Assembly: GCA_052324925.1 (NCBI GenBank) | Contig: JBQPRE010000001.1 | Direction: 5' to 3' (one strand) | Origin: Flavimobilis sp052324925 | GTDB taxonomy: Bacteria > Actinomycetota > Actinomycetes > Actinomycetales > Cellulomonadaceae | DNA length: 64,000 bases | Part shown: positions 18,127 to 26,439 of the stretch, piece after piece | Layout: each line of letters opens with the position of its first letter | Numbering within the stretch: the stretch's first letter is position 1 | Translations under genes and position numbers: made by a program | Notes under the pieces: generated by a model | The model's database searches: none | What the model was told of the DNA's origin: nothing | Seen by the model: only the letters and a program-made list of their open reading frames with translations

Positions 18127-19277
18127 TAGCGCGCGGGGCGCCCTGCGCGCGTGAGGTGGACCGCAACCTCGTAGTGGGACGTCTGCGGGAACATGTCGAG
18201 CACCTGCGCCTCCAGAACCCGCAGGGACGGCATCGCGCGGAGGTCCTTGGCCAGGGTGAGAGCATTGCAGCTCGAGTAGATGACGTCCGAGACCGCTGAC
18301 GACTCGAGCCAGTGCGCGAGCTCGGCACCGACCCCGCGCCGAGGCGGGTTGACGACGACCATGTCGGGGACGTCGCTCGGGGCCGCGGCGAGCGCGAACG
18401 CTGTCGCGTCGGCCGCAAGAAAACGTGCGTCGAGCCCGTGCTCGCGTGCCGTGAGCGCAGCCGACGCGACGGCCTCCTCGCTCACCTCGACCCCCAGCAC
18501 GTCGCGGCCCTCGCCGGCTGCGCGCAACGCAAAGCCTCCGACACCGCAGTACAGGTCCCAGACGCTGCGCGGGTTCGCGGCCCCGACCCACGCAGCGCCG
18601 AGGTCGTAGAGGGCAGCAGCGACCGGGGTGTTCGTCTGGAAGAACGAGCGCGGCCGCAGGTGCAGCCCGACACCACCGACCCGCATGAGCAGGGACGACG
18701 CCTCGGTCAGGACGATCTCTCGGTCACCCTCGAGCACGGCCTTGTGCTCCGGCTGGACGTTGAGAGTGACGACGCGCAGGCCCGGCAGGGCCGCAAGCAG
18801 CCAGGGCAGGTGCTTGCGCACCCGAGCCTCAGGTTCGGTCGACCGCACGACGAGCCGCACCATGAGCTCGTCGTCCGCTGACAACGTCACGAGCACGTGC
18901 TTGAGCTCACCCGTGCGCGCGGGAACGTCGTACGGCTCGAGCCGAGCGCGCGTGACGAACTCCGCAATGGCCGGCAGCGCCGCAGCGAGCGGCTCCTCGT
19001 GCAAGCCGCATCCGCGCAGGTCGACGCCGCGTCCCGCCTCGTCGAGGATCCCGAGCGTCGGCGCCGCGACCGTCCCGCCCACGACCATCTTCGCCTTGTT
19101 GCGGAAGCCAGCCGGGGGCGAGGCCACGGGCGTCAACCAGGTGGCATCAACCGCCGACGGGACGTCGGCGAGCAACAGCCGAGCGTGCGCGTCCTTCGCC
19201 GCGAGCTGCTGCGGGTACGGCACACCGAGATGGGTGCACGACCGGCAGACGCCAGCGTCGAAGTAGTCGCAGTGCAT
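18126..19277 (-). CDS. rlmC: 23S rRNA (uracil-C5)-methyltransferase, RlmC/RumB type
   Basis: A 383-aa SAM-dependent RNA methyltransferase of the RumA/RumB/TrmA family that forms 5-methyluridine in 23S rRNA. The N-terminus begins MHCDYFDAGVCRSCTHLG, which together with CGLHEE supplies the four Cys ligands of an iron-sulfur cluster; there is no N-terminal TRAM domain, as in RlmC. The SAM-binding motif is DLYCGVGGFAL, and the catalytic Cys lies in YSSCNALTLAKDL, with VNPPRRG just before. I chose the ATG at 19277 because RlmC proteins begin close to the first Cys; ATG 19289 is possible. The gene lies 32 bases after the metal-binding protein gene. Confidence 0.92.
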   Translation of the reverse strand: MHCDYFDAGVCRSCTHLGVPYPQQLAAKDAHARLLLADVPSAVDATWLTPVASPPAGFRNKAKMVVGGTVAAPTLGILDEAGRGVDLRGCGLHEEPLAAALPAIAEFVTRARLEPYDVPARTGELKHVLVTLSADDELMVRLVVRSTEPEARVRKHLPWLLAALPGLRVVTLNVQPEHKAVLEGDREIVLTEASSLLMRVGGVGLHLRPRSFFQTNTPVAAALYDLGAAWVGAANPRSVWDLYCGVGGFALRAAGEGRDVLGVEVSEEAVASAALTAREHGLDARFLAADATAFALAAAPSDVPDMVVVNPPRRGVGAELAHWLESSAVSDVIYSSCNALTLAKDLRAMPSLRVLEAQVLDMFPQTSHYEVAVHLTRAGRPAR

Positions 19278-19309
19278 GGGCCGGCGCAACGAGAAGTGAC
19301 CCGAAGGGG

Positions 19310-19747
19310 TCAGCTACCGCAGCCGCACCCGCCGCAGCCGCAGCCACCCGCGGCCGGGGCGTCCGACTGCTCGAGGACGGCGGCGTCGATGTCCTCACGC
19401 GGCGTGAGCGTGATACCCACCGGGCCTGCGGCCGTCGCAGAGCCCGAGCCGATGTGGCTCGTCCCCGCGTAGACCTCGGAACGCGTGTCGGCGAGCTGCG
19501 AGAACTCCTGGGCGCTGCCGTGCGTCGAGACGCCGGCAACCTCGTAGCCGGCCTCGTCGATGGCTGCGCGCAGCGAGTCCTCCGAGAGGGCAGCGTCAGA
19601 GAGGATCGTCACCTCGGACGCCTCACCCACGTTGAGGTCGACCGAGACGTTCTTGACGCCGGCGACGGCCTCAAGCTCCTTCGTCACGGCGGACACGCAG
19701 TGGCCACAGGTCATGCCGGTGACGTCGAGTGTGGTGATGGTAGGCAT
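19310..19747 (-). CDS. Heavy-metal-associated (HMA) domain protein with Cys-rich tail
   Basis: A 145-aa protein. Residues 1-68 form a CopZ/Atx1-type HMA domain with the metal-binding loop GMTCGHC (Cys14, Cys17), known to carry Cu(I). A normal CopZ ends near residue 70; here a further 75 residues follow, ending in GGCGCGGCGCGS with four more Cys. The middle part (about 75-125) has no motif I recognise. No copper ATPase or CsoR gene is next to it; rlmC is directly downstream, and its product is an iron-sulfur protein. The start at 19747 follows GGAGA; an in-frame upstream ATG at 19786 is less likely. Confidence 0.85.
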   Translation of the reverse strand: MPTITTLDVTGMTCGHCVSAVTKELEAVAGVKNVSVDLNVGEASEVTILSDAALSEDSLRAAIDEAGYEVAGVSTHGSAQEFSQLADTRSEVYAGTSHIGSGSATAAGPVGITLTPREDIDAAVLEQSDAPAAGGCGCGGCGCGS

Positions 19748-19832
19748 GTGATCTCCAACGTTCAGGGCCGGCGGAAGCATTCCCATTCTCGCACCGGGCG
19801 GCCGTCAGCGGTGCGACGCATGAGCCTCATCG

Positions 19833-21320
19833 TCACCAGGGGTAGGGCTTGTAGTCCTTGAGGAAGACACCGAAGACGTCCTCGCCCGCCTCGCCGCGCA
19901 CGATCGGGTCGTAGACCCGGGCGGCGCCGTCGACAAGATCGAGCGGTGCGTGGAAGCCCTCTTCGTGCAGGCGCGCCTTCGTCGTGTGCGGACGCTCGTC
20001 CGTGATCCAGCCCGTGTCGACGCTCGTCATGAGGATCTGGTCGGACTCGAACATCTCGCGCGAGCTCGTGCGCGTCAACATGTTGACCGCGGCCTTCGCC
20101 ATGTTCGTGTGCGGGTGGCCCGGGCCCTTGTAGCCGCGGTTGAACTGGCCCTCCATCGCCGAGACGTTGACGATGTACGTGCGCCGGGCGGGGGACGCCG
20201 CGAGGGAGGCGCGCAGCCGCGAGACGAGGATGAACGGCGCCGTCTCGTTGCACAGCTGGACCTCGAGCATCTCGAGCGGGTCCACCTGGTCGACCTTGTC
20301 GACCCACGAGTTCTGCGAGACAAGGTCGGGCACGAGGCCGCCCGCGTCGATCGCCGTGCCCGTCGCGACCCGGTCGAGGGACGACGAGCCAGCGGTGAGC
20401 GCAAGCTTCGTCAGCAGCCCGGGAGCCGTGACGGACTCCTCGACGTGCGTCGAGACCGGCACGCCATGGTCGCGTCCGCCCGCGCGCACGGACGCCTCGA
20501 GCGCCGCCGGGTGCGCGTCGACCGACCGACCGTACGTCGTCACGGGCGGCAGGTAGGGGAGCTCGGGGAGCGGCGCAGACTCGGCCGCGGCGAGCGGCGC
20601 GTACGCGCCAGGGGAGCGGCGCACGGTCTGCGCGGCGTTGTTGATGAGGATGTCGAGCGGCCCCTCGGCCGCGACGTCGTCGGCGAGCGCCATGACCTGT
20701 GCGGGGTCCCGCAGGTCGATGCCGACGACCTTGAGGTTGTGGATCCAGTCGGCCGCGTCATCCATCTGCGCGTAACGGCGGACGGCGTCGTTGGGGAAGC
20801 GCGTCGTGATCGTCAGGTGCGCGCCGTCGCGCAGGAGACGCAGCGCGATGTACATGCCGATCTTCGCGCGCCCGCCCGTGAGCAGTGCGCGACGGCCCGT
20901 GAGGTCCGTGCGTGCGTCGCGCCGGGCACGGTTCTCTGCCGCGCAGCTGGGGCAGAGCTGGTGGTAGAAGACGTCGATGTCCTGGTAGGGCTGCTTGCAC
21001 ACGTAGCAGCCCTGCGGCTTCGAGAGGCGTCCCGCGAAGTTGCCCTGAGCCGAGCCGGGACGGATATCGATGCCCTCGGTCTCGTCGTCGATCCGCGTCG
21101 GCGCGCCCGTGGCGGTCGCCTCGATGACCGCGCGGTCGGCGTCCTGGATCGCGGCCTTCGCCTCGTCGCGGCGCTGCTTCTTCACCGTCTTGTAGAGCTT
21201 GGCCGTGGCACGCTGGAGCGCGACCTTGTCGGGGTGCTCGGGCGGCAGCGCGTTCGCGGCCTCAAGGACCTCGAGCGCGCGCGCCAGTTCGTCAGGGCTC
21301 AGCTGGGGGGTGGCAGACAC
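19833..21320 (-). CDS. SDR-family protein with N-terminal helical segment and zinc ribbon
   Basis: A 495-aa protein. Residues 1-70 are helical and charged. A four-Cys knuckle follows (CYVC at 105-108 and CPSC at 123-126), which should bind zinc. The SDR Rossmann domain starts near 138 with a TGGRAKIG nucleotide-binding loop, followed by NNAAQT. Where a classical SDR has YxxxK, this protein reads T-N-M-A-K, so the catalytic Tyr appears to be missing although Ser (NVSAMEG) and Lys remain. Members are known in actinobacteria as uncharacterised SDRs; activity cannot be assumed. The start is a GTG placed seven bases after a GATACT box; the frame stays open upstream through repeats but without sense. 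Confidence 0.8.
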   Translation of the reverse strand: MSATPQLSPDELARALEVLEAANALPPEHPDKVALQRATAKLYKTVKKQRRDEAKAAIQDADRAVIEATATGAPTRIDDETEGIDIRPGSAQGNFAGRLSKPQGCYVCKQPYQDIDVFYHQLCPSCAAENRARRDARTDLTGRRALLTGGRAKIGMYIALRLLRDGAHLTITTRFPNDAVRRYAQMDDAADWIHNLKVVGIDLRDPAQVMALADDVAAEGPLDILINNAAQTVRRSPGAYAPLAAAESAPLPELPYLPPVTTYGRSVDAHPAALEASVRAGGRDHGVPVSTHVEESVTAPGLLTKLALTAGSSSLDRVATGTAIDAGGLVPDLVSQNSWVDKVDQVDPLEMLEVQLCNETAPFILVSRLRASLAASPARRTYIVNVSAMEGQFNRGYKGPGHPHTNMAKAAVNMLTRTSSREMFESDQILMTSVDTGWITDERPHTTKARLHEEGFHAPLDLVDGAARVYDPIVRGEAGEDVFGVFLKDYKPYPW

Positions 21321-21365
21321 GTGCTCAAGTATCCCTGAGCGCGCAATGACGCCGGACACATCGCT

Positions 21366-21548
21366 GGCGCACCCCGGGTGCGCTTCTGCACCCAGCATTG
21401 GTTGATGCCGGGTGCAGAGCCGGTTGCTTGCGTGGGCGAACCTCCTAGGGGTGCATGGGCGCAAGTCACTGGTCTGGGTGAGGCGCGCGCGTGCTCCGGT
21501 GGTCGGTTGCTTGCGTGGGCGCACCCCGTGGTGGTGCGTGGGCGCAAG
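21366..21548. repeat. Family A palindromic repeat cluster, locus 1
   Basis: Two family A units at 21427-21465 and 21510-21548 each run CTTGCG..GGGCG[A/C]ACC..GGTGC..GGGCGCAAG, with 6-bp outer arms and inner ACC/GGT arms. Before them are two related hairpins: GCGCACCC-C-GGGTGCGC (21367-21383), and a TCTGCACCC/GGGTGCAGA stem with inner GCAT/ATGC (21385-21418). The region lies between divergent genes, so these cannot be terminators for either. This covers most of the 326-bp gene-free stretch 21321-21646; its end holds the AGAAGGGA ribosome binding site of the ABC ATPase. Confidence 0.8.
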
Positions 21549-21646
21549 CCATTGGTGGGCGGGCGAGCGCGCGCGCCGGTCGTCGGTGGCTCGCGATAGC
21601 GTCAACCTGGACGACGGCGCCCCGCTGTCGGCAGAAGGGACAGCAC

Positions 21647-22402
21647 ATGGATGTCGCGCTCGGGCTCGAGGGCCTGCGCAAGACGTTCGGCACGAAGGTC
21701 GCGGTCGACCGTGTCGACCTCGCAGTGCCGACCGGTTCCTTCTACGGTCTCGTCGGCCCCAACGGGGCAGGCAAGACGACGACGCTCTCGATGGCGACGG
21801 GCCTCCTGCGACCGGACGCAGGGCGCGTCACCGTGCGCGGCACCGACCTGTGGGCCGACCCGGTCGCCGGCAAGTCGCTGCTCGGCGTCCTTCCCGACGG
21901 CGTGCGTCTCTTCGACCGCCTCACCGGTCTGCAGCTCGTCGTCCACGCGGGGATGCTCCACCGCATCCCGCGCGCGACCGCGTACGAACGCGCCCTCACG
22001 CTGCTGCGCGCCCTCGACCTCGAGGCCGACGCCGAGACCTTCGTCGCCGACTATTCCGCCGGCATGACGAAGAAGATCGCGCTCGCATGCGCGCTCGTCC
22101 ACGCCCCGCGACTCCTCGTGCTCGACGAGCCCTTCGAAGCCGTCGACCCCGTCTCGGCCGCGTCGATCCGTGCGATCCTTGCCGACTACGTGCGCACGGG
22201 CGGCACCGTCATCGTGTCCTCCCATGTCATGGACCTTGTCGAGCGCATGTGCGACCACGTCGCGGTCCTTGCCGCCGGGCGCGTCCTCGCCGCCGGCACG
22301 GTCGACGACGTCCGCGCGGGCGTCAGCCTCGAGGACCGCTTCGTCGAGCTCGTCGGCGGACGCCGCACCGGGGAAGGCCTCGAGTGGTTGCACAGCTCCT
22401 GA
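21647..22402 (+). CDS. ABC transporter ATP-binding protein
   Basis: A 251-aa ATPase of the ABC-2 exporter type. Walker A is GPNGAGKTTT, the signature is degenerate (YSAGMTKKIALA in place of LSGGQ), Walker B is LLVLDEPFEAVD, and SSHVMD holds the switch His. The ATG at 21647 follows AGAAGGGA; an upstream in-frame ATG lies in the repeat region and gives a low-complexity extension. The downstream permease overlaps its end by 19 bases. The substrate is unknown. Confidence 0.92.
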   Translation: MDVALGLEGLRKTFGTKVAVDRVDLAVPTGSFYGLVGPNGAGKTTTLSMATGLLRPDAGRVTVRGTDLWADPVAGKSLLGVLPDGVRLFDRLTGLQLVVHAGMLHRIPRATAYERALTLLRALDLEADAETFVADYSAGMTKKIALACALVHAPRLLVLDEPFEAVDPVSAASIRAILADYVRTGGTVIVSSHVMDLVERMCDHVAVLAAGRVLAAGTVDDVRAGVSLEDRFVELVGGRRTGEGLEWLHSS

Positions 22403-23931
22403 GCCTGCGCTGGCAGACCTACCTCGGCACTCTCCGCCGGAGCGTGTGGCAGGCGATCGGCTCGGTCATCGCGATGCTCTACGCGCTCGGCGGCGGCGCG
22501 CTCATGCTCCTGGGTGGCCTCTTCGCAGGGCTGCAGCACGACCTCTCTGCCGAGATCATCGTTGGTGGATCGATGCTCGTCCTCGGCTGGGCCGTCGGAC
22601 CTCTCCTCGCCTTCGGACTGGACGACACGTTCGACCCACGGCGACTCGCCCAGTTCCCGCTCACCACGCGCGACCTGATTCTCGGCACGTCCGTCGCCAC
22701 GCTCCTCGGCCCCGGGGGTGTCTTCACGGTGCTCGCCGCGCTCGGCGCCGTCGCCGCCTGGATCACCGCGCCCGCAGCGGCAGCGGTTGCGCTCGTCGCG
22801 GTCCCGCTCGGCGTCGTCACCGCCGTCGTCGGAGGTCGCGCAACGACGTCGGCCGCGCGCCCGCTCGTCGAAGGACGACGCGGTCGCGACGTCCTCGTCG
22901 GCGTCGTCGTCCTCGGCATGTCTGGCCTCGGACTCACGCCGCTCCTGTTCGGCGAGTTCGAGCTCAACTTCGGAGAACTCGCGCTCACGGCCGCCCCGTG
23001 GCTCTCGTGGACACCGTTCGGTGCGGCGTTCGCCCTGCCCGCCGACATCGCGGCAGGTCAATGGGGCGCGTTCGCCGGGCATCTGGCGATCGCCGTCGCG
23101 ACGCCATCCCTGCTCGTGCTGTGGTGGCGTCGCACGCTCCGCACGTCGACGGGCCGACCCGCCCACACGTCGTCGGGACACAGCCGCGGCCTCGGCGTCC
23201 TCGGACGCGTCCCGGACTCCCAGTTCGGCGCAATTCTCGCGCGCTGCCTCACCTACTGGGTCCGTGACCCGCGCTACCTCACCTCGCTCCTGTCGATCCC
23301 GGTCATCGTGCTCGTGGGCACGCTCCTCGCAGGTCAGAGCAGCTGGCTCCTGCTCATGGGACCGATCGTCGCCTGGACGTGCGGCTGGGCGATCTCCGTC
23401 GACGTCGCCCTCGACTCGACCGCGTTCTGGACGCACGTCGCCGCACCGATGCGCGGGGTCGCCGACCGTTGGGCGCGCGTCGTCGCGATCGGGGCCCCGG
23501 CGCTTGTGCTCACCGGCGCGTCCGTCCTCTGGAGCGTCGCCCGCACAGGACGCTGGGAGACGACGCCCGCGATCCTCGGCGTGAGCGTCGCGGCGCTCCT
23601 TGCCTCGCTCGGGCTCGCCTCAGTCGTCTCAGCGCTCGTGGTCTTCCCCGTCAACGAACCCGGTGACAACCCGTTCGCCTCGAAACAAGGTGGCTCGATG
23701 GCCGCGATGATCTCCCAGGGCGTGGGCACGCTCGTCCTCATCGTCGTGCTCGCGCCAGCGGGAGTGCTTGCTGTGCTCTCGCTCGTGCGTGACTCAGCGA
23801 CGATCGGCTGGGGTGCCGCCGCGATCGGGCTCGCCATCGGGCTCGCTGCGCTCACCGGAGGTGTCGCGTTCGGGGCGCGGCGACTCGACGCGACCAGCCC
23901 CGACCTGCTCGAACGGCTCCGTTCCTTCTAG
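22384..23931 (+). CDS. ABC transporter permease
   Basis: A 515-aa membrane protein with roughly 12 hydrophobic segments, paired with the preceding ATPase. It begins VVAQLLSLRWQTYLGTLRRS, typical of large actinobacterial ABC exporter permeases. The start is a GTG inside the ATPase coding end, preceded by GGGGAAGG at good spacing; the frame is open far upstream, but those codons antedate the ATPase and read through repeats. Hydrophilic turns around residues 255-285 and 425-440 separate membrane blocks. It may export a peptide, lipid or drug, but nothing identifies which. Confidence 0.87.
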   Translation: MVAQLLSLRWQTYLGTLRRSVWQAIGSVIAMLYALGGGALMLLGGLFAGLQHDLSAEIIVGGSMLVLGWAVGPLLAFGLDDTFDPRRLAQFPLTTRDLILGTSVATLLGPGGVFTVLAALGAVAAWITAPAAAAVALVAVPLGVVTAVVGGRATTSAARPLVEGRRGRDVLVGVVVLGMSGLGLTPLLFGEFELNFGELALTAAPWLSWTPFGAAFALPADIAAGQWGAFAGHLAIAVATPSLLVLWWRRTLRTSTGRPAHTSSGHSRGLGVLGRVPDSQFGAILARCLTYWVRDPRYLTSLLSIPVIVLVGTLLAGQSSWLLLMGPIVAWTCGWAISVDVALDSTAFWTHVAAPMRGVADRWARVVAIGAPALVLTGASVLWSVARTGRWETTPAILGVSVAALLASLGLASVVSALVVFPVNEPGDNPFASKQGGSMAAMISQGVGTLVLIVVLAPAGVLAVLSLVRDSATIGWGAAAIGLAIGLAALTGGVAFGARRLDATSPDLLERLRSF

Positions 23932-23973
23932 CCCGAGACGCATCGCTAGACCGGAACGCATCGCGCCCGGTGC

Positions 23974-24557
23974 GAGCCGGGTTGGTTGCGCTGGCGCACC
24001 CCTGGGGGGTGCGGGGGCGCAAGGTGCTCGGACGGGTTGGCGGGGGTGGGGTGCGGGGGCCGGGTTGGTTGCGCTGGCGCACCCTTGGGGGGTGCGGGGG
24101 CGCAAGGAACTCGGGACGGCACCACCGGGGTGGTGCCCGACGGAGTTGGCCCGCGTTTGGCGGTGTGCCCGGTGCCGGACGGCCCGGGCGAGTCGGGTTG
24201 GTTGCGTGTGCGCACCCCTGGGGGGTGCGGGGGCGCAAGGTGCTCGGACGGGTTGGCGGGGGTGGGGTGCGGGGGCCGGGTTGGTTGCGCTGGCGCACCC
24301 CTGGGGGGTGCGGGGGCGCAAGGAACTCGGGACGGCACCACCGGGGTGGGGCCCGACGGAGTTGGCCCGCGTTTGGCGGTGTGCCCGGTGTCGGACGGCC
24401 CGGGCGAGTCGGGTTGGTTGCGTGTGCGCACCCCTGGGGGGTGCTGGGACGCAAGGTACTCGGACGGGCTGGCGGGGGTGGGGTGCGGGGGCCGGGTTGG
24501 TTGCGCTGGCGCACCCTTGGGGGGTGCGGGGGCGCAAGGAACTCGAGCGGGTCGGCG
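23974..24557. repeat. 216-bp higher-order tandem repeat carrying six family A hairpins (locus 2)
   Basis: A unit of 216 bp is repeated about 2.7 times (boundaries near 23974, 24190 and 24406) with few differences. Each unit holds two family A hairpins of about 37 bp: TTGCGC..GCACCCC-TGG-GGGGTGC..GCGCAA, at roughly 23986, 24069, 24202, 24285, 24418 and 24501. The spacer in each full unit contains CGGGACGGCACCACCGGGG and TTGGCCCGCGTTTGGCGG. The array fills the gap between the convergent ABC permease and isomerase genes; 23932-23973 shows a short duplication of CGCATCGC. Open frames through the array encode Gly/Pro/Arg-rich repeats and are not credible genes. Confidence 0.9.
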
Positions 24558-24593
24558 GGGGTCCGCGCGGCTCATGTGGACCCCCGGGCGTCG

Positions 24594-25451
24594 CTACACC
24601 CAGGGCGACTCGGGGCGGTGATGCTCGGGCGCCGGGGTGAACTCCGCGGGCTTCCCCGGCGTGAGGTAGGTGCGCGCAAAGTGCAGCGACTGCGCGAGGT
24701 CGGCGCGACGCTCCGTCGCGTCACGAGCCTTGCGCGTCCCGATCTCGACGACGACGTCGCCGTCGAACTCGTCGCGCGCGAGCGTCTGCAACAGCTCGCG
24801 CACGGGTTGCGTACCGCGACCGGGCACGAGGTGCTCGTCGAAGCCCGAGTCCGTGCCGTCGGTGAGGTGAACGTGCGCGAGCCGCGGCCCGAAGAGTGCC
24901 GCGAGATCCACGCACGACTGCCGGGATGTTGCCGCGTGCGAGACGTCGAGGGTGACGCGGTCGTAGTCGTGCTCCGTCGGGTCCCAGCCCGGCAGGTAGC
25001 CCATGTACTCGCGTTTGCGACCCCGCCACGGATACATGTTCTCGACCGCGATCGTCAGCCCGGAGTCCTCCGACAGTGCGCGCACCTGCTCCGCGAAGTG
25101 CCGTGAATAGCCGCGCTGCCACGCGAACGGTGGATGCACGACGACCGTCGACGCTCCCAGGGTGAGGGCCATGTCGACGGTCTTGGCAAGCTTGTGACCC
25201 GGCTTCGTGCCCCACACCTGCTGCGAGACGATGAGCGTCGGCGCGTGCACGGACCGGATGGGCATGCCCGTCTCGCGCGAGAGCTGCGCGAGCGCAAGAT
25301 CGTCGCGCGAGATCTTGTCGTTCCACACCATGACCTCGACACCGTCGTACCCGAGCTCGGCCGCGAGCTCGAACGCGATCGGTGCCTTACGTGGGTAGAC
25401 GCTCGCGGTCGACAGGGTCACGTGGGGTCGCGCTGACGGTTCACCAGCCAT
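24594..25451 (-). CDS. Sugar phosphate isomerase/epimerase family (xylose isomerase-like TIM barrel)
   Basis: A 285-aa AP-endonuclease-2-like TIM-barrel protein. Metal-binding positions expected for the fold are visible: VVVHPPFAW, IAVENMYPW (Glu), LDVSHAATS (Asp/His), HVHLTDGTD (His) and VVVEIGTRK (Glu). The family includes inosose dehydratases, hydroxypyruvate isomerases and epimerases, so the substrate is open. The ATG at 25451 follows a TACTGT box by seven bases, suggesting a leaderless transcript. It is divergent from the FNT-family channel gene, sharing a 97-bp promoter region. Confidence 0.85.
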   Translation of the reverse strand: MAGEPSARPHVTLSTASVYPRKAPIAFELAAELGYDGVEVMVWNDKISRDDLALAQLSRETGMPIRSVHAPTLIVSQQVWGTKPGHKLAKTVDMALTLGASTVVVHPPFAWQRGYSRHFAEQVRALSEDSGLTIAVENMYPWRGRKREYMGYLPGWDPTEHDYDRVTLDVSHAATSRQSCVDLAALFGPRLAHVHLTDGTDSGFDEHLVPGRGTQPVRELLQTLARDEFDGDVVVEIGTRKARDATERRADLAQSLHFARTYLTPGKPAEFTPAPEHHRPESPWV

Positions 25452-25548
25452 GTCGTCCACAGTAGTCCGGGGCCGCCCGGTCGTCGCGGGCGCGGCCCGT
25501 TCGTGGCCGCGCTGGTCGGAAGGGCCTCGCGTCCGCAACGATGGGGGC

Positions 25549-26439
25549 ATGCCTGCCGACCGCGAGAGCCTCTTCCCGGGGACGACGTTCGTCTCGACCG
25601 TCCTCGACGCCGCCGACACCAAGGCGGAGATGTCCCGTTGGCTCACTCGGGTCTACCTCATGCGCGCCGCGATGGCGGGCCTGATCATCGGTGTCTTCTA
25701 CCTCGCCAACTACGCGATCATCGCGGCGTTCGTCGCGGTCGACCCCGGGCTGGGCACGATCGGTCGGCTCGCGGGCGCGATCGTCTTCGGCTTCGCGCTC
25801 ACATTCATCTACTACACGCGCTCCGAGCTGCTCACGTCGAACATGATGATCACGACGATCGCCGTGTACTACCGGCGCATGCGCGTGAGTCGCATGGGTG
25901 GCCTGCTCGCGCTGTGCCTGCTCGGCAACGCGCTTGGCGGGCTCGTCATCGCGGGGCTCGTGTCAGCCTCGACGCTGCTCGACGGGTCCGCGGGCGACCT
26001 CGTCACTCGCGCCGTGGAGACGAAGCTCGCGTTCGTCACGGGTGGGTTCGACGGCATCGCTGACCTCTTCGTCCGCGCCGTCTTCTGCAACTTCCTCATC
26101 AACCTCTCGATGCTGCTCGTCTACAACGGGCTCGTGAGCTCCGACGGCGTCAAGGTCGTCGCGATGAACGTCGCGGTCATGCTCTTCGCGTTCCTCGGCT
26201 TTGAGCACTCGGTCGCCAACACGGTGCTGTTCATGGTCGAGGGCCTCCACGCCGGGGTGTCGCTCGGGGCGGCGGCCGCGAACGTGGGCGTCGCACTGCT
26301 CGGCAACTTCGTTGGTGGCGGGCTGCTCATCGGCTGGTACTACGCGTACGCGAACGACCCTGTGCGACGTCGCCGCGCGGGCCTGAGCGAGGTCGGCGAC
26401 GCACGGGACCGCGCCGCGGGGAGCGACCAGCCGAGCTAG
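25549..26439 (+). CDS. Formate/nitrite transporter (FNT) family protein, divergent
   Basis: A 296-aa membrane protein with six expected helices. Family landmarks are recognisable but altered. TRSELLTSNMM stands where FocA/NirC have AGAELFTGN, FCNFLINLSMLLVYN replaces the NWLVCLA helix, and FLGFEHSVANTVLF keeps the family GFEHSxAN motif with the central His gate. GNFVGGGLLIG is near the end. FNT channels carry formate, nitrite, hydrosulfide or lactate/acetate as monoacids. The altered filter motif makes the substrate uncertain. AACGAT ends six bases before the ATG. The stop codon overlaps that of the convergent gene in a shared CTAG. Confidence 0.85.
   Translation: MPADRESLFPGTTFVSTVLDAADTKAEMSRWLTRVYLMRAAMAGLIIGVFYLANYAIIAAFVAVDPGLGTIGRLAGAIVFGFALTFIYYTRSELLTSNMMITTIAVYYRRMRVSRMGGLLALCLLGNALGGLVIAGLVSASTLLDGSAGDLVTRAVETKLAFVTGGFDGIADLFVRAVFCNFLINLSMLLVYNGLVSSDGVKVVAMNVAVMLFAFLGFEHSVANTVLFMVEGLHAGVSLGAAAANVGVALLGNFVGGGLLIGWYYAYANDPVRRRRAGLSEVGDARDRAAGSDQPS

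Noticed and set aside
21366..21548. Transcription terminators.
   Set aside because: The hairpins lie between divergently transcribed genes, where no transcript needs to end.
23974..24557. CRISPR array.
   Set aside because: The repeats are 216 bp units with internal hairpins, not short repeats with unique spacers, and no cas gene is present.
23794..25106. Long open frames through the 216-bp repeat array on both strands, encoding Gly/Arg/Pro-rich repeats.
   Set aside because: They exist in all frames because of GC bias and repeat structure, have no ribosome binding site and run into real genes. They are not credible proteins.
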